Source: Leptoclinus maculatus (Eukaryota > Chordata > Actinopteri > Perciformes > Stichaeidae). From it: a stretch of 64,000 nt of DNA. The translations under genes were made by a program, and so were the position numbers. Positions within the stretch are counted from its first letter, which is position 1. Each line of letters begins with the position of its first letter. The notes beneath the pieces are model-generated. The model was not told the origin of the DNA. It did no database searches and saw only the letters and a list, made by a program, of their open reading frames with translations. Shown piece by piece: positions 47,990 through 58,436 of the stretch. Location of the stretch: the NCBI GenBank assembly GCA_032191485.1, contig JAVDOI010000009.1:19890343-19954342 (forward strand), read 5' to 3'.

Positions 47990-48480
47990 AGGCAACGTGG
48001 TTTTCATTGACAGGATCATTTTCCGGAAAATGCCGATTTACGCAGGCGATTTAAAAGCCCGAGTCTACTAAATGTGAAACGTGGTCCTCTGGGCTTATTT
48101 GACCCCCCTTCGTTCAGGAAATGCTTCTTCAGACAGTAGAACCATAGAAGAAGACGTTTTTCACCGGTAGAAATGGATTACGTGCTACTGTTTCGCCAAC
48201 TTTCATCTCAAAGTGAGTCAAATTCAGAATTATTGTGCGGGGTGACTGGCTGTTTATGTCCTCTCTTTTGCGGCTAACTTTTGAACCGTTTGCCGGAGAG
48301 TAAATCCGAGTGTAGCGATCGATTCAGCGTGGAATTCTAATGTTGTTTAGTAGCATCTTTGAGCATTGTAGCTTCTAGCTTGGTCTTCGGAGCAGTAAAC
48401 GGAGTGCGTATCTCGCCGAGTTATGCCGAAAATAACACGATGTTTTGGGAGTTCTTGTCGTCGGTTCTGTTAGATCATGT
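47990..48480. other. CpG-enriched stretch of unknown nature
   Basis: CG dinucleotides are clearly denser than in the flanks (words such as TTTCCGGAAAATGCCG, CACCGG, GCCGGAGAG, GTAGCGATCGATTCAGCG). No long frame is present. Could be a young repeat or a promoter-type CpG island. Confidence 0.35.
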
Positions 48481-51400
48481 TTTATTGTGTTTTCAGTGTG
48501 TAAAATGTTAGACATAGTTCTGTTCATCAGAAGTTCTTCGTTAAACCGGTATACAACATGTGTGTAGGATTATTATATTTGTTACTGAAAATTGCATTGT
48601 GCGGTACTGTTCGGTACTGCTCGGTACCGCTCAGAACCAAATTTGGTTCTGGTCGGGTCCAGAAGGTTAATACTTTTGTACATCATGACAACTACTAATT
48701 TACATCTTAGTTTTATTTGTTCTCACAAATATGGGATTGTTATGTATAGCCTTAGCTCAAAGTCGGTATGTGTTGTATCTGATGACGTACAGTTTGGTTT
48801 TATCTGTGAGAAAAATGTACTAACTACTACTAAAGTACTAACCTAGCAGCACTGCTTGCCTCTTGCCCATTGTGAACTGCTACAGACTCTAGCCCCCGCA
48901 ACCCTGTTTAGGATAAGTAAGTATAGAAAATGTTCATTTGCAATAAACTAAATTGACGTTGTGTGACTCCCGTCATGCGGTGCATTCATTGCGACAGCCC
49001 AATGATGCAAGTTTTTCCCACTGATGCAAATCAAAATGCTGCTTACATGGACTCTGCTTTATTCACAGGTATTAATCGGCTCCAGCTTCGACCTCAGTGA
49101 TGGAAACATGATATGTGACGCATGTTGAAGTGAATATATAATAAATATAATCAAAATGGATTTGGAAATTATGTTAATTCATTATTACCGTAGAAAAATA
49201 CAATTAATATGTTAGAGTAACCGCAGTAACATTTTCACTGTTTACTAAGCCTTTTTATCAGAGCACTCTTGACATCGAATGTGACACACAAGAACACAAA
49301 CAGAAATGCGTACTTGGCAATGGGAAAGGATTCTATTGCCTATTTTCTGTGGGTTTTTCTGTGTTTAAAAGATTTGCATATAATGCTAATTTTGTATTGC
49401 TAGTATTGCTGTGAATTAAGGGTCCATCGCAACATGGTTCCAGGCTATGAAACAAAGAAAAAGCAAAACACCCATGCAGAAGCGATGTATCTTGTACTCT
49501 AAACAACATATACTATAAATGTTCCACACAATAAATCACCAGAAACCAATCAAAGTCATACATGGCACCGAAAAAGTAAAGTTAGTGGAATAAGCTGCAT
49601 AAAAAACAAAATACTTAATTAGCGAAGGTTTAAATTAGCACCAAAATCTTTGCAAAATCATTCCTATTTTGCATGAGAAAAGGCACTTAGTAGCACCATG
49701 ATGTGGTTCCCTCATGCTAATCACCTGTGATGGTGTGAGGCAGCGTTCTTTAGTCAGAGTGTAGAGGGGTGCTGCAAGCTTAAGACCGGTGACAGCGTTA
49801 ATCAGTCAACCAGTAGACATGACAGCCTTAATCAAGGCAATGAGCGGATGGCAGGAGTGCTCGCTGGCTGAAAATCAACACCGAGTCCATTTGTACGTCT
49901 CAATTGCTGACTGTGATGCATATAAATAACTTGCATGGCCCATTACGCTCATCACACGCTGACAGAAACACACCAGGTTACACGCGCACACACACGCGTT
50001 CTGAGAGCGGCTCACCCCGACAACTCTGAGAGTTGTCAGAGTGAATTACCTGCATGTCAAAATGGAACAGATAAATTGTCGGGAGAGCAGAGCAAATTGA
50101 CTCGGTCAAGGCTGCTGATCTGTTGTTGTAGTGCAGAGAGGACGGACAGATAGACTCACTCTTAAACACACGTACACACTTCAGTCTCTCTGTTTTGTCC
50201 AGAATCCATCAAGTCCAGCTCCAGTTGGATGAGACTGACACCACTTAAACCATGAATTCAACAGTCAAAAACACAGAGCTATACAGATATAATCTTGAGA
50301 GTTTAAACACATTTGACAAATATTATTTTAACTGAATGAATGATGAATTTGTGCCACTTGTTTAGGACTCAAACAACGAGGTTTAACCACAAAACTACAG
50401 TTTTGTTTAAGTCAAAAGTAGTGAACAAAACAAAAAAACAAAGAAAGATTATAAGGTTTTGGAAGGTAAATGCAATGCAGATGACCTTTTACGCCCTTGT
50501 ATTGAGAGGTTATTTATTTGACAATCTTAAAGTCACTCACATACTTTAATGATTAACTTTATTTAGGTATGCTACTACTGTAAATTGGTACCGATCCTAT
50601 ACATGTGCCTTATGTATAATGTATATACAATTATTTGTACGATGGTGTTGGTTTTACTTTAATTGTGCAATTAAGTGTGCTTTTTTTATTAATGCAGAAA
50701 TTGCTAAGATATAACATGTTGAAGCCTGTTGCTTGATCTGCATGTTGATAAGGACAATGTGTATGTGGACTTTCAAAAAGACAATCTCAGTGCAGCAAAA
50801 TACTTTTTGCACTGACGAACTATGTTGTCAAAAAAGGACACAGTGGGAGGAATTATGTGAATTTGTTGTATTAACATGTTTCTTGTTGACTTGCAAAATC
50901 TCTGTTTTGTCCTTGACACACAAACATGGGGAGTCTTTTACTCTAAAAGTAAAAGGTAATGGGTATCATAAGCATGTTGAAGTTGATTTTCAAAGTGCAT
51001 TGAACTGAACTGAACTGAATAACTTCCCGGCTGATAGTGAATAAAAAACACGACTGACAGTTAATGGACTGAATTCCTTTGTAAAATGCATTTTACTTGA
51101 CCGAGCAATATTGTCAGGTGTCCTCCCACAGTCGCAATATAATTAAGCTTCAAACGCATCCTTCATAAATACACAAGTGTGACATGTCTGACTTGTGCAA
51201 AGTTGATTCATTGTTACATTTTATCCCACAGTTGTAGCTGCAGCGGTAAAAAAAAGCGGATGAAGTCCTGCCTGTCAAAGTTTGATGAGTCTATTTGATG
51301 TTCACACCTTTGAGAACTCAGGTGTTTTACCTCCACGGGGAGACATTGAGAATGAGTGCTGTGCGTTTGCCAAGTGTAAGCCGTTTGTTGTTTGTGTTTA

Positions 51401-52258
51401 CGCACAATATGTTTGGAGACTCTAACTAATCCCATCAAGCTGAAAGGGAGTCTAAATATGCCTGGTTAGTCTGTCTTTGTATACCAGGATATGTTGATCT
51501 GTTTGCAGTCTGTTCAGGGCGTTAGATGCCCAGTGCATGCTGGGATAGATGCTCCACCCTACCTTCCACAGCACTGACGATAAATGACTGATGTCTGTAA
51601 CCCGACAGAGGCATCATAAGTCAAGAGGCCTATTTTTAAGTCGGAAATTGAAATTATTTCTGCCTTTTTCAGGGAAAAAAAGGCAATTTCCACCAGCTAT
51701 GCAGCACATCCAAATTACATTTTGAACCCATAATCACACTCACAACTGCTATTTTTCTCTTAATGACCCAAATTTAGAAAAGCCTGAAATAAGTAAAAGC
51801 TACATTTTATCAGCTGTCACCACCTTTCTTCACTTTATTCTCCCTTTCTTTTCCTCCGTCTCATCTTCCCTTTAGCCCCAGCTACAAAATGGTGTGTCCA
51901 ATGAAGCAGAAACACAGTATTCAACAGAGAGAAGAAATTGTCCTTGTGCTCCGGTTCTCCCGTCATGATGTTTCTTTGTTGGCCCCGTCTCCTGGCAGGC
52001 ACCAGACGATTTGAGACTTTTCCAGTTTAATTTGACCAACCTCTGAATCACCATGTTTAATTTCCACATTACTTGACTTATCTGCCAACAGAACTGTCTG
52101 GCTGGTGTTAATGTGCTATTGTCTTATTTTAAATCTTCAGTTTCATTTTTCAAACATAACTCAATACACTAAGCTGCACCACGCAAATTAACATAAAAGT
52201 GAAAGGAAACTGAGTGGAGTTAATTACTGCATGCGGATTGTTGAGTTACCTGCAATTA
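48481..52258. other. Long unassigned stretch
   Basis: About 3.8 kb without recognisable genes or element ends. It has a small palindrome GACAACTCTGAGAGTTGTC (50019-50037) and a short GAACT pentamer run (51001-51018). Confidence 0.35.
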
Positions 52259-52345
52259 AGAGTGACGGCCAGTGGAAATAAGCTGTTCTGGTGTCGCCAA
52301 AACCTCCAGACACCAGAACAGCTTCTTTCCACTGGCCATCACTCT
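52259..52345. repeat. Hairpin made from an inverted LINE 3'-ORF piece
   Basis: Arms 52259-52295 and 52309-52345 are inverted copies differing at two positions, with a 13-base loop. The right arm encodes RHQNSFFPLAITLLN, the usual last residues of a Jockey-group ORF2, so the left arm is an inverted piece of the same LINE tail. Confidence 0.8.
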
Positions 52346-52518
52346 CCTGAACAATGGATCAGTCATACTGCACTATTACCTCCATTTGCACTATCACCTT
52401 AATTCCATTGACACTGTTGTTGTATAGTTGTTGTTGTATCACCAGTATGTTGACTGCCCCACAAGGAACAATAAAACTCTGGACCTTCTGTATGCTAATG
52501 CCAAGGATGCATACAGTG

Positions 52519-52542
52519 CCCCCCCCCCCCCCCCCCCCCCCC
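52519..52542. repeat. Poly-C run, 24 bases, in the LINE endonuclease region
   Basis: Encodes only prolines in the LINE frame (SAPPPP...LGRSDHN). Probably slippage expansion of a naturally Pro-coding site; length is unreliable. Confidence 0.9.
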
Positions 52543-52661
52543 TTGGCAGGTCTGATCACAACCTGGTCCTGTTAACACCAAAGTATGTTCCTTTGGTGCA
52601 GAGGCAGCCTGTGACTACCAGGACTGTGAGGAGGTGGACACAGGAGGCTAATGATGCCTTG

Positions 52662-53392
52662 CATTTCCTTGATGGAAAAACTTGTCCATGCATTTATCTT
52701 CAGTAGACTGGACTACTGTAACGGTGTGTTTACAGGTCTCTGTAAAAAGTAAATTAGAAAGCTGCAGCTGATTCAGAACGCTGCAGCTCGAGTCCTCACT
52801 AAGACAAAGAAAGTGGATCACATCACTCCAGTTCTGAGGTCTTTACACTGGCTTCCTGTCCAACAAAGAATTTACTTTAAAATCCTGCTGTTGGTTTATA
52901 AAGCACTGAATGGTTTAGGGCCAAAATACATGTGCTGCTACCTTATGAACCATCCCGACCCCTTAGGTCGTCTGGGAGCGGTCTACTTTCTGTTCCCAGA
53001 GTCAGAACTAAACATGGAGAAGCAGCGTTCAGTTGTTCTGCTCCACATATCTGGAACAAAGTCCCAGAAAGCTGCAGGTCTGCTGAGACCCTCAGCTCCT
53101 TTAAATCAAGATTGAAGACTTTTCTGTTTCTGCTGCCTTTAATTTAACCACATTCAAGGATATTAATCAATCTCCTGCATTTCTGCATTTTACTACTGTA
53201 TTTTATTTCTTACACTGCTTTTTAGTGTTTTAATGACTGTTTTTAATGTTTCAATGAATGTTCTTAATTGTTTGTAAATCTCCTTTTCTTTTGCCTTATG
53301 TTTTGATGCTTTTAATGGTTTTATGTGAAGCACTTTGAATTACCTTGTTGTTGAAATGTGCTATACAAATAAACTTGCCTTGCCTTGCCTTG
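52662..53392 (+). mobile_element. L2-like LINE 3' end inserted in another LINE ORF
   Basis: 731 bp: RLDYCNGVFTGL at the start, LQLIQNAAARVLTKTK, VLRSLHWLPVQQRIYFKILL and VYKALNGLGPKYM, then a 3' UTR ending CTATACAAATAAACTTGCC and a CTTGC pentamer tail (53374-53392). Removing it rejoins the host frame exactly (EANDAL|QDCFEST). The host word GCCTTG abuts both junctions, so the duplication merges with the tail. The single-stop, 5'-truncated structure is typical of reverse-transcribed LINE insertion. Confidence 0.88.
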
Positions 53393-54349
53393 CAGGACTG
53401 CTTTGAGTCAACGGATTGGGATGTGCTGTGTGGACCACATGGGGAGGACATCAACAGCATGACGGACTGCATCACAGAATACATTAAATTCTGTGAGCAA
53501 ACCACCATTCCATCCCGGACTGTACACTGCTTCCCCAACAACAAGCCATGGATCACCAGTGACCTGAAAGCTCTGCTTAATAAGAAGAAAGCAGCCTGAA
53601 GGTGAAGCTCAGGGAGTGCAAGGACTCCTACAGGAGGAAGCTGGAGGCCAAACCCCCCCCCCCTCGGTGAGCTGTATGGACACAGAGCCCTCAACATCAA
53701 AGGGCTCTTCCACCTCTGATGCCATGACCAGTTGCCCTCACATCTCATGTGATGAAGGTGCTGGAGAGGCTGGTCTTGGCCCACCTCTGACTGCAGGTGA
53801 AATCCTCACTGCACACAATTTGCATACCAGCCTCATGTGGGAGTGGACGACGCCATCATCTACCTGCTGCAAAGAGCTCAGTCGCACCTGGATGGAACCG
53901 GTGGCTCTGTGAGAATCACTTTCTTTGATTTCTCCAGTGCATTCAACACCATCCAACCAGTGCTGCTGAGTGAGAAGCTGCGGGTGGTGGGGGTTAACAC
54001 GTCCACCGTCTCCTGGATCACTGACTACCTCACAGGCAGACCACAGTTTGTCCGACTGGGCCGTGTGCTCTCTGATACGGTGGTCAGTGGTACTGGAGCT
54101 CCACAAGGAACTGTTCTGTCTCCCTTCCTGTTCACCTTGTACACCACTGACTTCCAGTACAACTCGGGGTCATGCCATCTGCAGAAGTTCTCTGATGACT
54201 CTGCAGTGGTCGGGTGTATAAGGGATGGACGGGAGGAGGAGTACAGGGCAGTAGTGGATGACTTCGTGGAGTGGGCGGGTAGAAATCACCTGCTTCTGAA
54301 CGTGGCCAAGACCAGAGAGATGGTGGTCGACTTCAGGAGGAAGACGATA

Positions 54350-55321
54350 TATCAAAAGAAAGCAGACACACAGATTCCAGACATATACATAAAATCCAGC
54401 TACAACAAAGCATCAGCGAGATATGAGCCAAAGAACACCAACAACAGAAATCGCTTCATCAAACGATAGTTGTAAAATTTCTCTTACCTTTGCTGTTTTT
54501 CATCGATATGTTTATTTTCCCGGTAATTCCATACTGAAATACGTTAAACCTACATCCTGTGTTACACTAAAATCATTCCGGGCGTTTCTACATTGCTTTG
54601 AGTCCAAGCAGGAAGTCTGAGAATCGCCTTGCGTCGTCACAACCAGCATGTCTCACAGGACGGCGCCCTGCTGATTCTGATTGGCTAACAGTGCTGTCAA
54701 TCTCATTTTGGTCCATATAGCTAAATTCTATTGGCTCTAACGCTTCAAATGAGGTGTCAATCACTGACATCGACTACTGGGTTGCTGAGATAGAGCCCTG
54801 GGTACTCACAGGGGGCTGACATCGAGAAAAACTCCAGTACGCAGAGAGACACAGAGAAGATTCTGGCTTTCAAAATTAAGCCAAAACTGCTGTATTTGGA
54901 TGTATTGTACACCATTAGTGGTATACAAGTGAAATATATAGTTTGGTACATTAGAAAATTCAAATGGCACCAATGGTGCCAAAATGACCATTTTGGAAAC
55001 CTCGTCTGACCTCTCTGTACTAAAACCTCTCAAATTTAGTTCTGCTTCACTTTATCAAAGTCAAACTTTGCAGAGAGACTGTTCACATATTCCACATCAT
55101 TCCAAAGAAATAATAATCCTGTAAGTGCTTTTCTTTAGGCAAACCTGAAACTTTTCAATTTGTGCTGTGTCCCATCTTCATTTACTCTTAACCAGTAACA
55201 TATATACTGATATACTGAACAGATCTCACAAGTGTTCCCTTTATTATAACACCAACATTATTCAAATGAACCTTGTGGTTGCAGAGATATACTCTTTTTA
55301 GTATGGGTATGCCATTTTTGA
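54350..55321. other. Unidentified ~970-bp sequence inside the LINE
   Basis: Begins after the RT motif block at about 54350 and ends where the LINE C-terminus resumes. No terminal inverted repeats, target duplication or coding domain could be seen. It may be a decayed transposon plus a deletion of LINE sequence. Confidence 0.5.
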
Positions 55322-55560
55322 GCAGAGGCCTAAAAAATAGGTCCGTGTTGAACAGGTGGTTAAGAAGGCCGGCTCCATCATTGGCTGCAAACAAGACAAT
55401 CTGGAACAGGTGGTGGAGAGGAGGACACTGAAGAAACTATTATCCATATTGGATAACCCGGACCACCACCTACTGCAGGGACAGCGGAGCACTTCCTCCA
55501 ACAGACTGATCCAGGAGAGCATTCCTGCCCACTGCAATAAGACTTTATAATAAATCACCT

Positions 55561-55971
55561 CTCGCCAAATCATCATTTAACGAATTCCGTTTGCTTATTC
55601 AACGGAATTAGTCAAATATTGCTTCCATGTGGCTGTTCTCAGCAGACAGATCACAAGTAATGTTGTATTCCTCACAGCTATAGTGAAGTTCAAGCTGCAT
55701 GCAAACTTAATGTTATCAGTCAATCAATTTATTTGTCACATTAAATCGTACAAGGTACAACACCAGACAGCGGAGAGACTGTGCATTTACACACCAGGAA
55801 CAGCAGCTTAACTGCATTGATTATTTCAGAAACTAAAGGTCTACTTCTGTTTTTCAAGTTTATGTATTATTCATCACAGACAAAGAGTCACCTGGTTGAA
55901 CGGCACTGGATCTCAGGATCCAGCCAAAGTTCGGCGAAACATAGGACACCACAGCTCATTCTAATGTTAAC
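55561..55971. other. Probable LINE 3' flank and unassigned spacer
   Basis: AATCAATTTATTTGTCACATT near 55722 resembles common fish LINE/SINE tail sequence. Nothing else recognised. Confidence 0.35.
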
Positions 55972-56024
55972 TTAAGCCCCAATTCCACCGAAAGCCGGAT
56001 ATACTACGGATGTCCCCGGATACA

Positions 56025-56477
56025 CTACGGATCAGATCCGGGGTCATCCGGGAGTGGAACCGTAGTGAAACCGTAGTCAGTCCGGGACGTTCCGTGATGA
56101 ACCGTAGTAAAACCGTGGCCATCCGTGCTGAACCGTGGCCATCCGCGGCGTATCCAGGAAGACGAGCGGCTCGTCGGACGTACAACTAACATCCGGGAAT
56201 GGAGAGGGGGGCGGCGTTGATCGTAGCGCATCCGGGAAGAAACGTAGTAAGACCGGGATGAACCGTAGCATAACCGTAGTATAACCGTGTTAATCCGGGA
56301 TGAAGCGGGAGCTAGTTGACACCCCTGAGCACGCCGGATGGGTTTAATTTTCGGCGTGTTGTTGTCGTCTGAGGAAGATTCTTCTTCTCTTCTTTTCTTT
56401 TCTTCTTCTGCTGCTGCAGCAGCAGCTTTCTTCTTTGCAGCAGTCATCGCCTTCTTCTTGGGTTTCATTTTCGGCAT
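56025..56477 (-). CDS. 150-codon frame in the TTAA element
   Basis: Starts at an ATG about 57 bp past TATAAATA (56534-56541, minus strand). Residues 1-18 are Lys/Met/Ala-rich (MPKMKPKKKAMTAAKKK), followed by a run of Ala, then an E/K/R block and an acidic-serine stretch (SSSDDNN). TPKIKP at about 41-46 repeats the opening MPKMKP: the DNA words ACAACATGCCGAAAATGAAA and ACAACACGCCGAAAATTAAA are a local duplication. From about residue 50 the frame reads through the phased repeat arm, giving units such as GFTTV and HGTSRTDYG. No known domain. It may be an expressed peptide hitchhiking in the element, a captured gene start, or chance. Coding status is uncertain. Confidence 0.3.
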   Translation of the reverse strand: MPKMKPKKKAMTAAKKKAAAAAAEEEKKRREEESSSDDNNTPKIKPIRRAQGCQLAPASSRINTVILRLCYGSSRSYYVSSRMRYDQRRPPLHSRMLVVRPTSRSSSWIRRGWPRFSTDGHGFTTVHHGTSRTDYGFTTVPLPDDPGSDP

Positions 56478-56533
56478 GTTGTTGTCCTTTCAAATATTTT
56501 CGGAAGAGTGATTTTGTCTCTGAAAATCAGAAC

Positions 56534-56541
56534 TATTTATA
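56534..56541 (-). promoter_or_regulatory. TATA box inside the TTAA element
   Basis: TATAAATA on the minus strand, preceded by CCCGGG. It faces the 150-codon frame at a distance that fits a start site roughly 25-35 bp before the ATG. Confidence 0.45.
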
Positions 56542-56857
56542 CCCGGGACGCATCCGTGACGCATCCGGGCCGTGTCCGTGGCGTATTCGTAGTTGAACCG
56601 TGGTCAAACCGTGCTCATCCGTGGTCAAACCGTGGCCATCCGGGATGAACCAGGCTTGAACAGGGGTGATCCGTGGCGGAACCGTAGTAGAACCGTAGTA
56701 GAACCGGGAAACATGTCAAATGTGTTGTCATCCGGGACGATTTCCTTACCGGATCACCCCAGTTCATCGCGGATCACCCCGGTTCTCAGCTCTTTTTATC
56801 CGAGGTGATCCGGGGACATCCGTAGTATATCCGGCTTTCGGTGGAACTGGGGCTTAA

Positions 56858-57389
56858 CATAAACAGCGTTTTTTGCGATTGATTATTATTAATACCAACA
56901 AACAATTCACTAAATATCTAATAATCAGGAGATCCGACAAACTATCCCTAGTTGCTACTGAAGACGTATGGAAGTTTTTGGAAAGAATGATTTTTGAAGA
57001 ATGGTGTTCATCACTTCAGTAGAGTTCCACAGACTTACACAGTAAACACTATCTCACAGCGTGCCATAATGTCCATTCAAAACCCAACGGCAATATGCAT
57101 GTACCCTGGTAAAGGTCCAAACTGTATGTATATTGTTACATAAATTAATTTCATGTTGGAATAACTAAATCCTGGCAGACAGCTACTTGTTACCACACCA
57201 TGTAATCTGCCATCAAGAGTTAAAGAATGTCTTTTGATTGAAGCAAACTTTGCCCATCTCTGGACTGAGCAGTGACTCTCAGCTAATTCAGCGGGCCTCC
57301 CCTCAACGTTGGATGATGAATGTTGGCTAAATTGTCTCTGTGCTCTACTGTATAACCAGCCTCTCTGCCTCTCCAGACACTTCTCTATA
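56858..57389. other. Unassigned spacer
   Basis: No repeats or genes recognised. Confidence 0.35.
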
Positions 57390-57625
57390 AATGCCGACCC
57401 ACTGGGCTAATTTAATAAAAGCCTTTTCTATGTTACCACGGAGACACACCAGGTAATTACACCCACAGCCTGGCCCGCACGCACATGTTATTGTAGGATA
57501 CAGAATTGATCTGAGCGTGCCCAGGGGTTGCCTAGGGAGACGGATGGCCACCGCCAAGTGTCTTGTCTCCCGTGGCCATGGAAACGCAAGGCAAACGAGC
57601 GCATTAACGAGGCGTCCGTTCTCTA
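57390..57625. promoter_or_regulatory. Candidate conserved enhancer with three RFX-like X-boxes
   Basis: GTTACCACGGAGAC (57432-57445), GTTGCCTAGGGAGAC (57527-57541) and GTGGCCATGGAAAC (57572-57585) each resemble the RFX X-box consensus (GTTRCC, short spacer, GGYAAC-like half). TAATTTAATAAA and GGTAATTA add homeodomain-type sites. The segment carries no repeat signature and is less AT-rich than its flanks. Regulatory function is inferred. Confidence 0.4.
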
Positions 57626-57630
57626 CACAA

Positions 57631-57653
57631 ACACACACGCACACACACACACA
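57631..57653. repeat. (CA)n microsatellite
   Basis: Short CA run with one CG interruption. Confidence 0.85.
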
Positions 57654-57999
57654 CTATTGATGAACAGATTGGCTAATTTAGTCTTTAATCAAATAGCCAG
57701 ATTATCACGAGACATGACTCCTCTTTGTCTCTGACACCTGTTCAAACAGCAGCCGCTTCATTCCAATCCACGTGTCAACACACCCAGTCAATTGTTTGGC
57801 CTTTTAGGCACGCTGCGAAACAATGAAGTAATAGAAAAGAGCTGTAGAAAATGAGAGGGAGAGGAAGAAGGCAGGCGGCAACCTTTTAAAGCCTTCATTG
57901 AAAACCCTGGTGTGTTTTTAAGTTGTTTCATTATTAAGACAAGGTGGAGAGAGCGAGAGAGGATTTGTGTGTTATTTCATTATTAGTAGGGGAGGAGGG

Positions 58000-58386
58000 G
58001 GCAGAGTGAAGAGCAAGAATTGTCCAAAGACTTTTAATTGGATTGCTAAAGCGCTTTCTTAATTGAGTTCTGTATTGTTGCTAATATAAAAGTGTACATC
58101 TTTATGTTGTGTTGTGCTAACACACACACAGGCATGCACACAGACTCGCACCTAAATTGAACCCAGGGGGTCAGAGGTAGCAGGAGGAGATGAGATTTGA
58201 TGAGTCGAACGCCGGACGCTTCAGCAAAAATTCAATTTAGACGCCCTTAGATTGACTGGTTAATTTCTAACAGCTTACCTATAATAGCTTTCCTTACTGT
58301 CGCCTTAATTAAGTTCTCACATTAATGCTTTAGCTGGGGATCAGCGCTCTTTAGAACCTGTTAACGCACATTTCCCTGGTGGTCAG

Positions 58387-58390
<4 letters not shown>
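58000..58390. promoter_or_regulatory. Possible conserved non-coding sequence
   Basis: Rich in homeodomain-like words (CTTTTAATTGGATTGC, TTCTTAATTGAG, CGCCTTAATTAAG, ACATTAATGC) and free of recognisable transposon sequence. Suggestive only. Confidence 0.25.

Positions 58391-58433
<43 letters not shown>
58389..58433. repeat. (CA)n microsatellite
   Basis: About 45 bp of pure CA. Confidence 0.95.

Positions 58434-58436
<3 letters not shown>

Larger units (their letters stand above)
52429..55560 (+). pseudogene. Jockey-group LINE ORF2, split twice by insertions
   Basis: Segment 1 (52429-52661): end of the endonuclease domain with LDLLYANAKDAYS and GRSDHNLVLL. SDH is the conserved final catalytic motif; a 24-base poly-C run sits just before it. 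Segment 2 (53393-54349): QDCFESTDWD, a linker, then RT motifs FFDFSSAFNTI (A), GAPQGTVLSPFLFTLYTTDF (B), FSDDSAVVG (C, 54188-54199) and LLLNVAKTREMVVDFRRK. Segment 3 (55322-55560): C-terminal VVKKAGSIIGC, LEQVVERRTLKKLL and SIPAHCNKTL. An unrelated LINE tail splits segments 1/2 and a 970-bp unknown sequence replaces roughly 100 codons between 2 and 3. The RT core itself is still open over about 170 codons. It cannot be functional as it stands. Confidence 0.85.
55976..56853 (-). mobile_element. TTAA-flanked DNA element with phased CCG repeats
   Basis: 878 bp bounded by near-perfect inverted termini of about 48 bp (GCCCCAATTCCACCGAAAGC ... GGATGTCCCCGGAT; one A/G difference within the visible part) and flanked by TTAA on both sides (55972-55975 and 56854-56857). 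TTAA duplication points to piggyBac or Kolobok superfamilies. Both arms are packed with words of the form (A/T)CCG(T/G) spaced mostly 10-11 bp apart in direct orientation. The centre holds a TATA box and a small frame. No transposase, so non-autonomous. Family not recognised. Confidence 0.85.

Noticed and set aside
53296..53784. 162-codon minus frame in the LINE
   Set aside because: Antisense shadow of the LINE ORF, which has recognisable domains on the plus strand.
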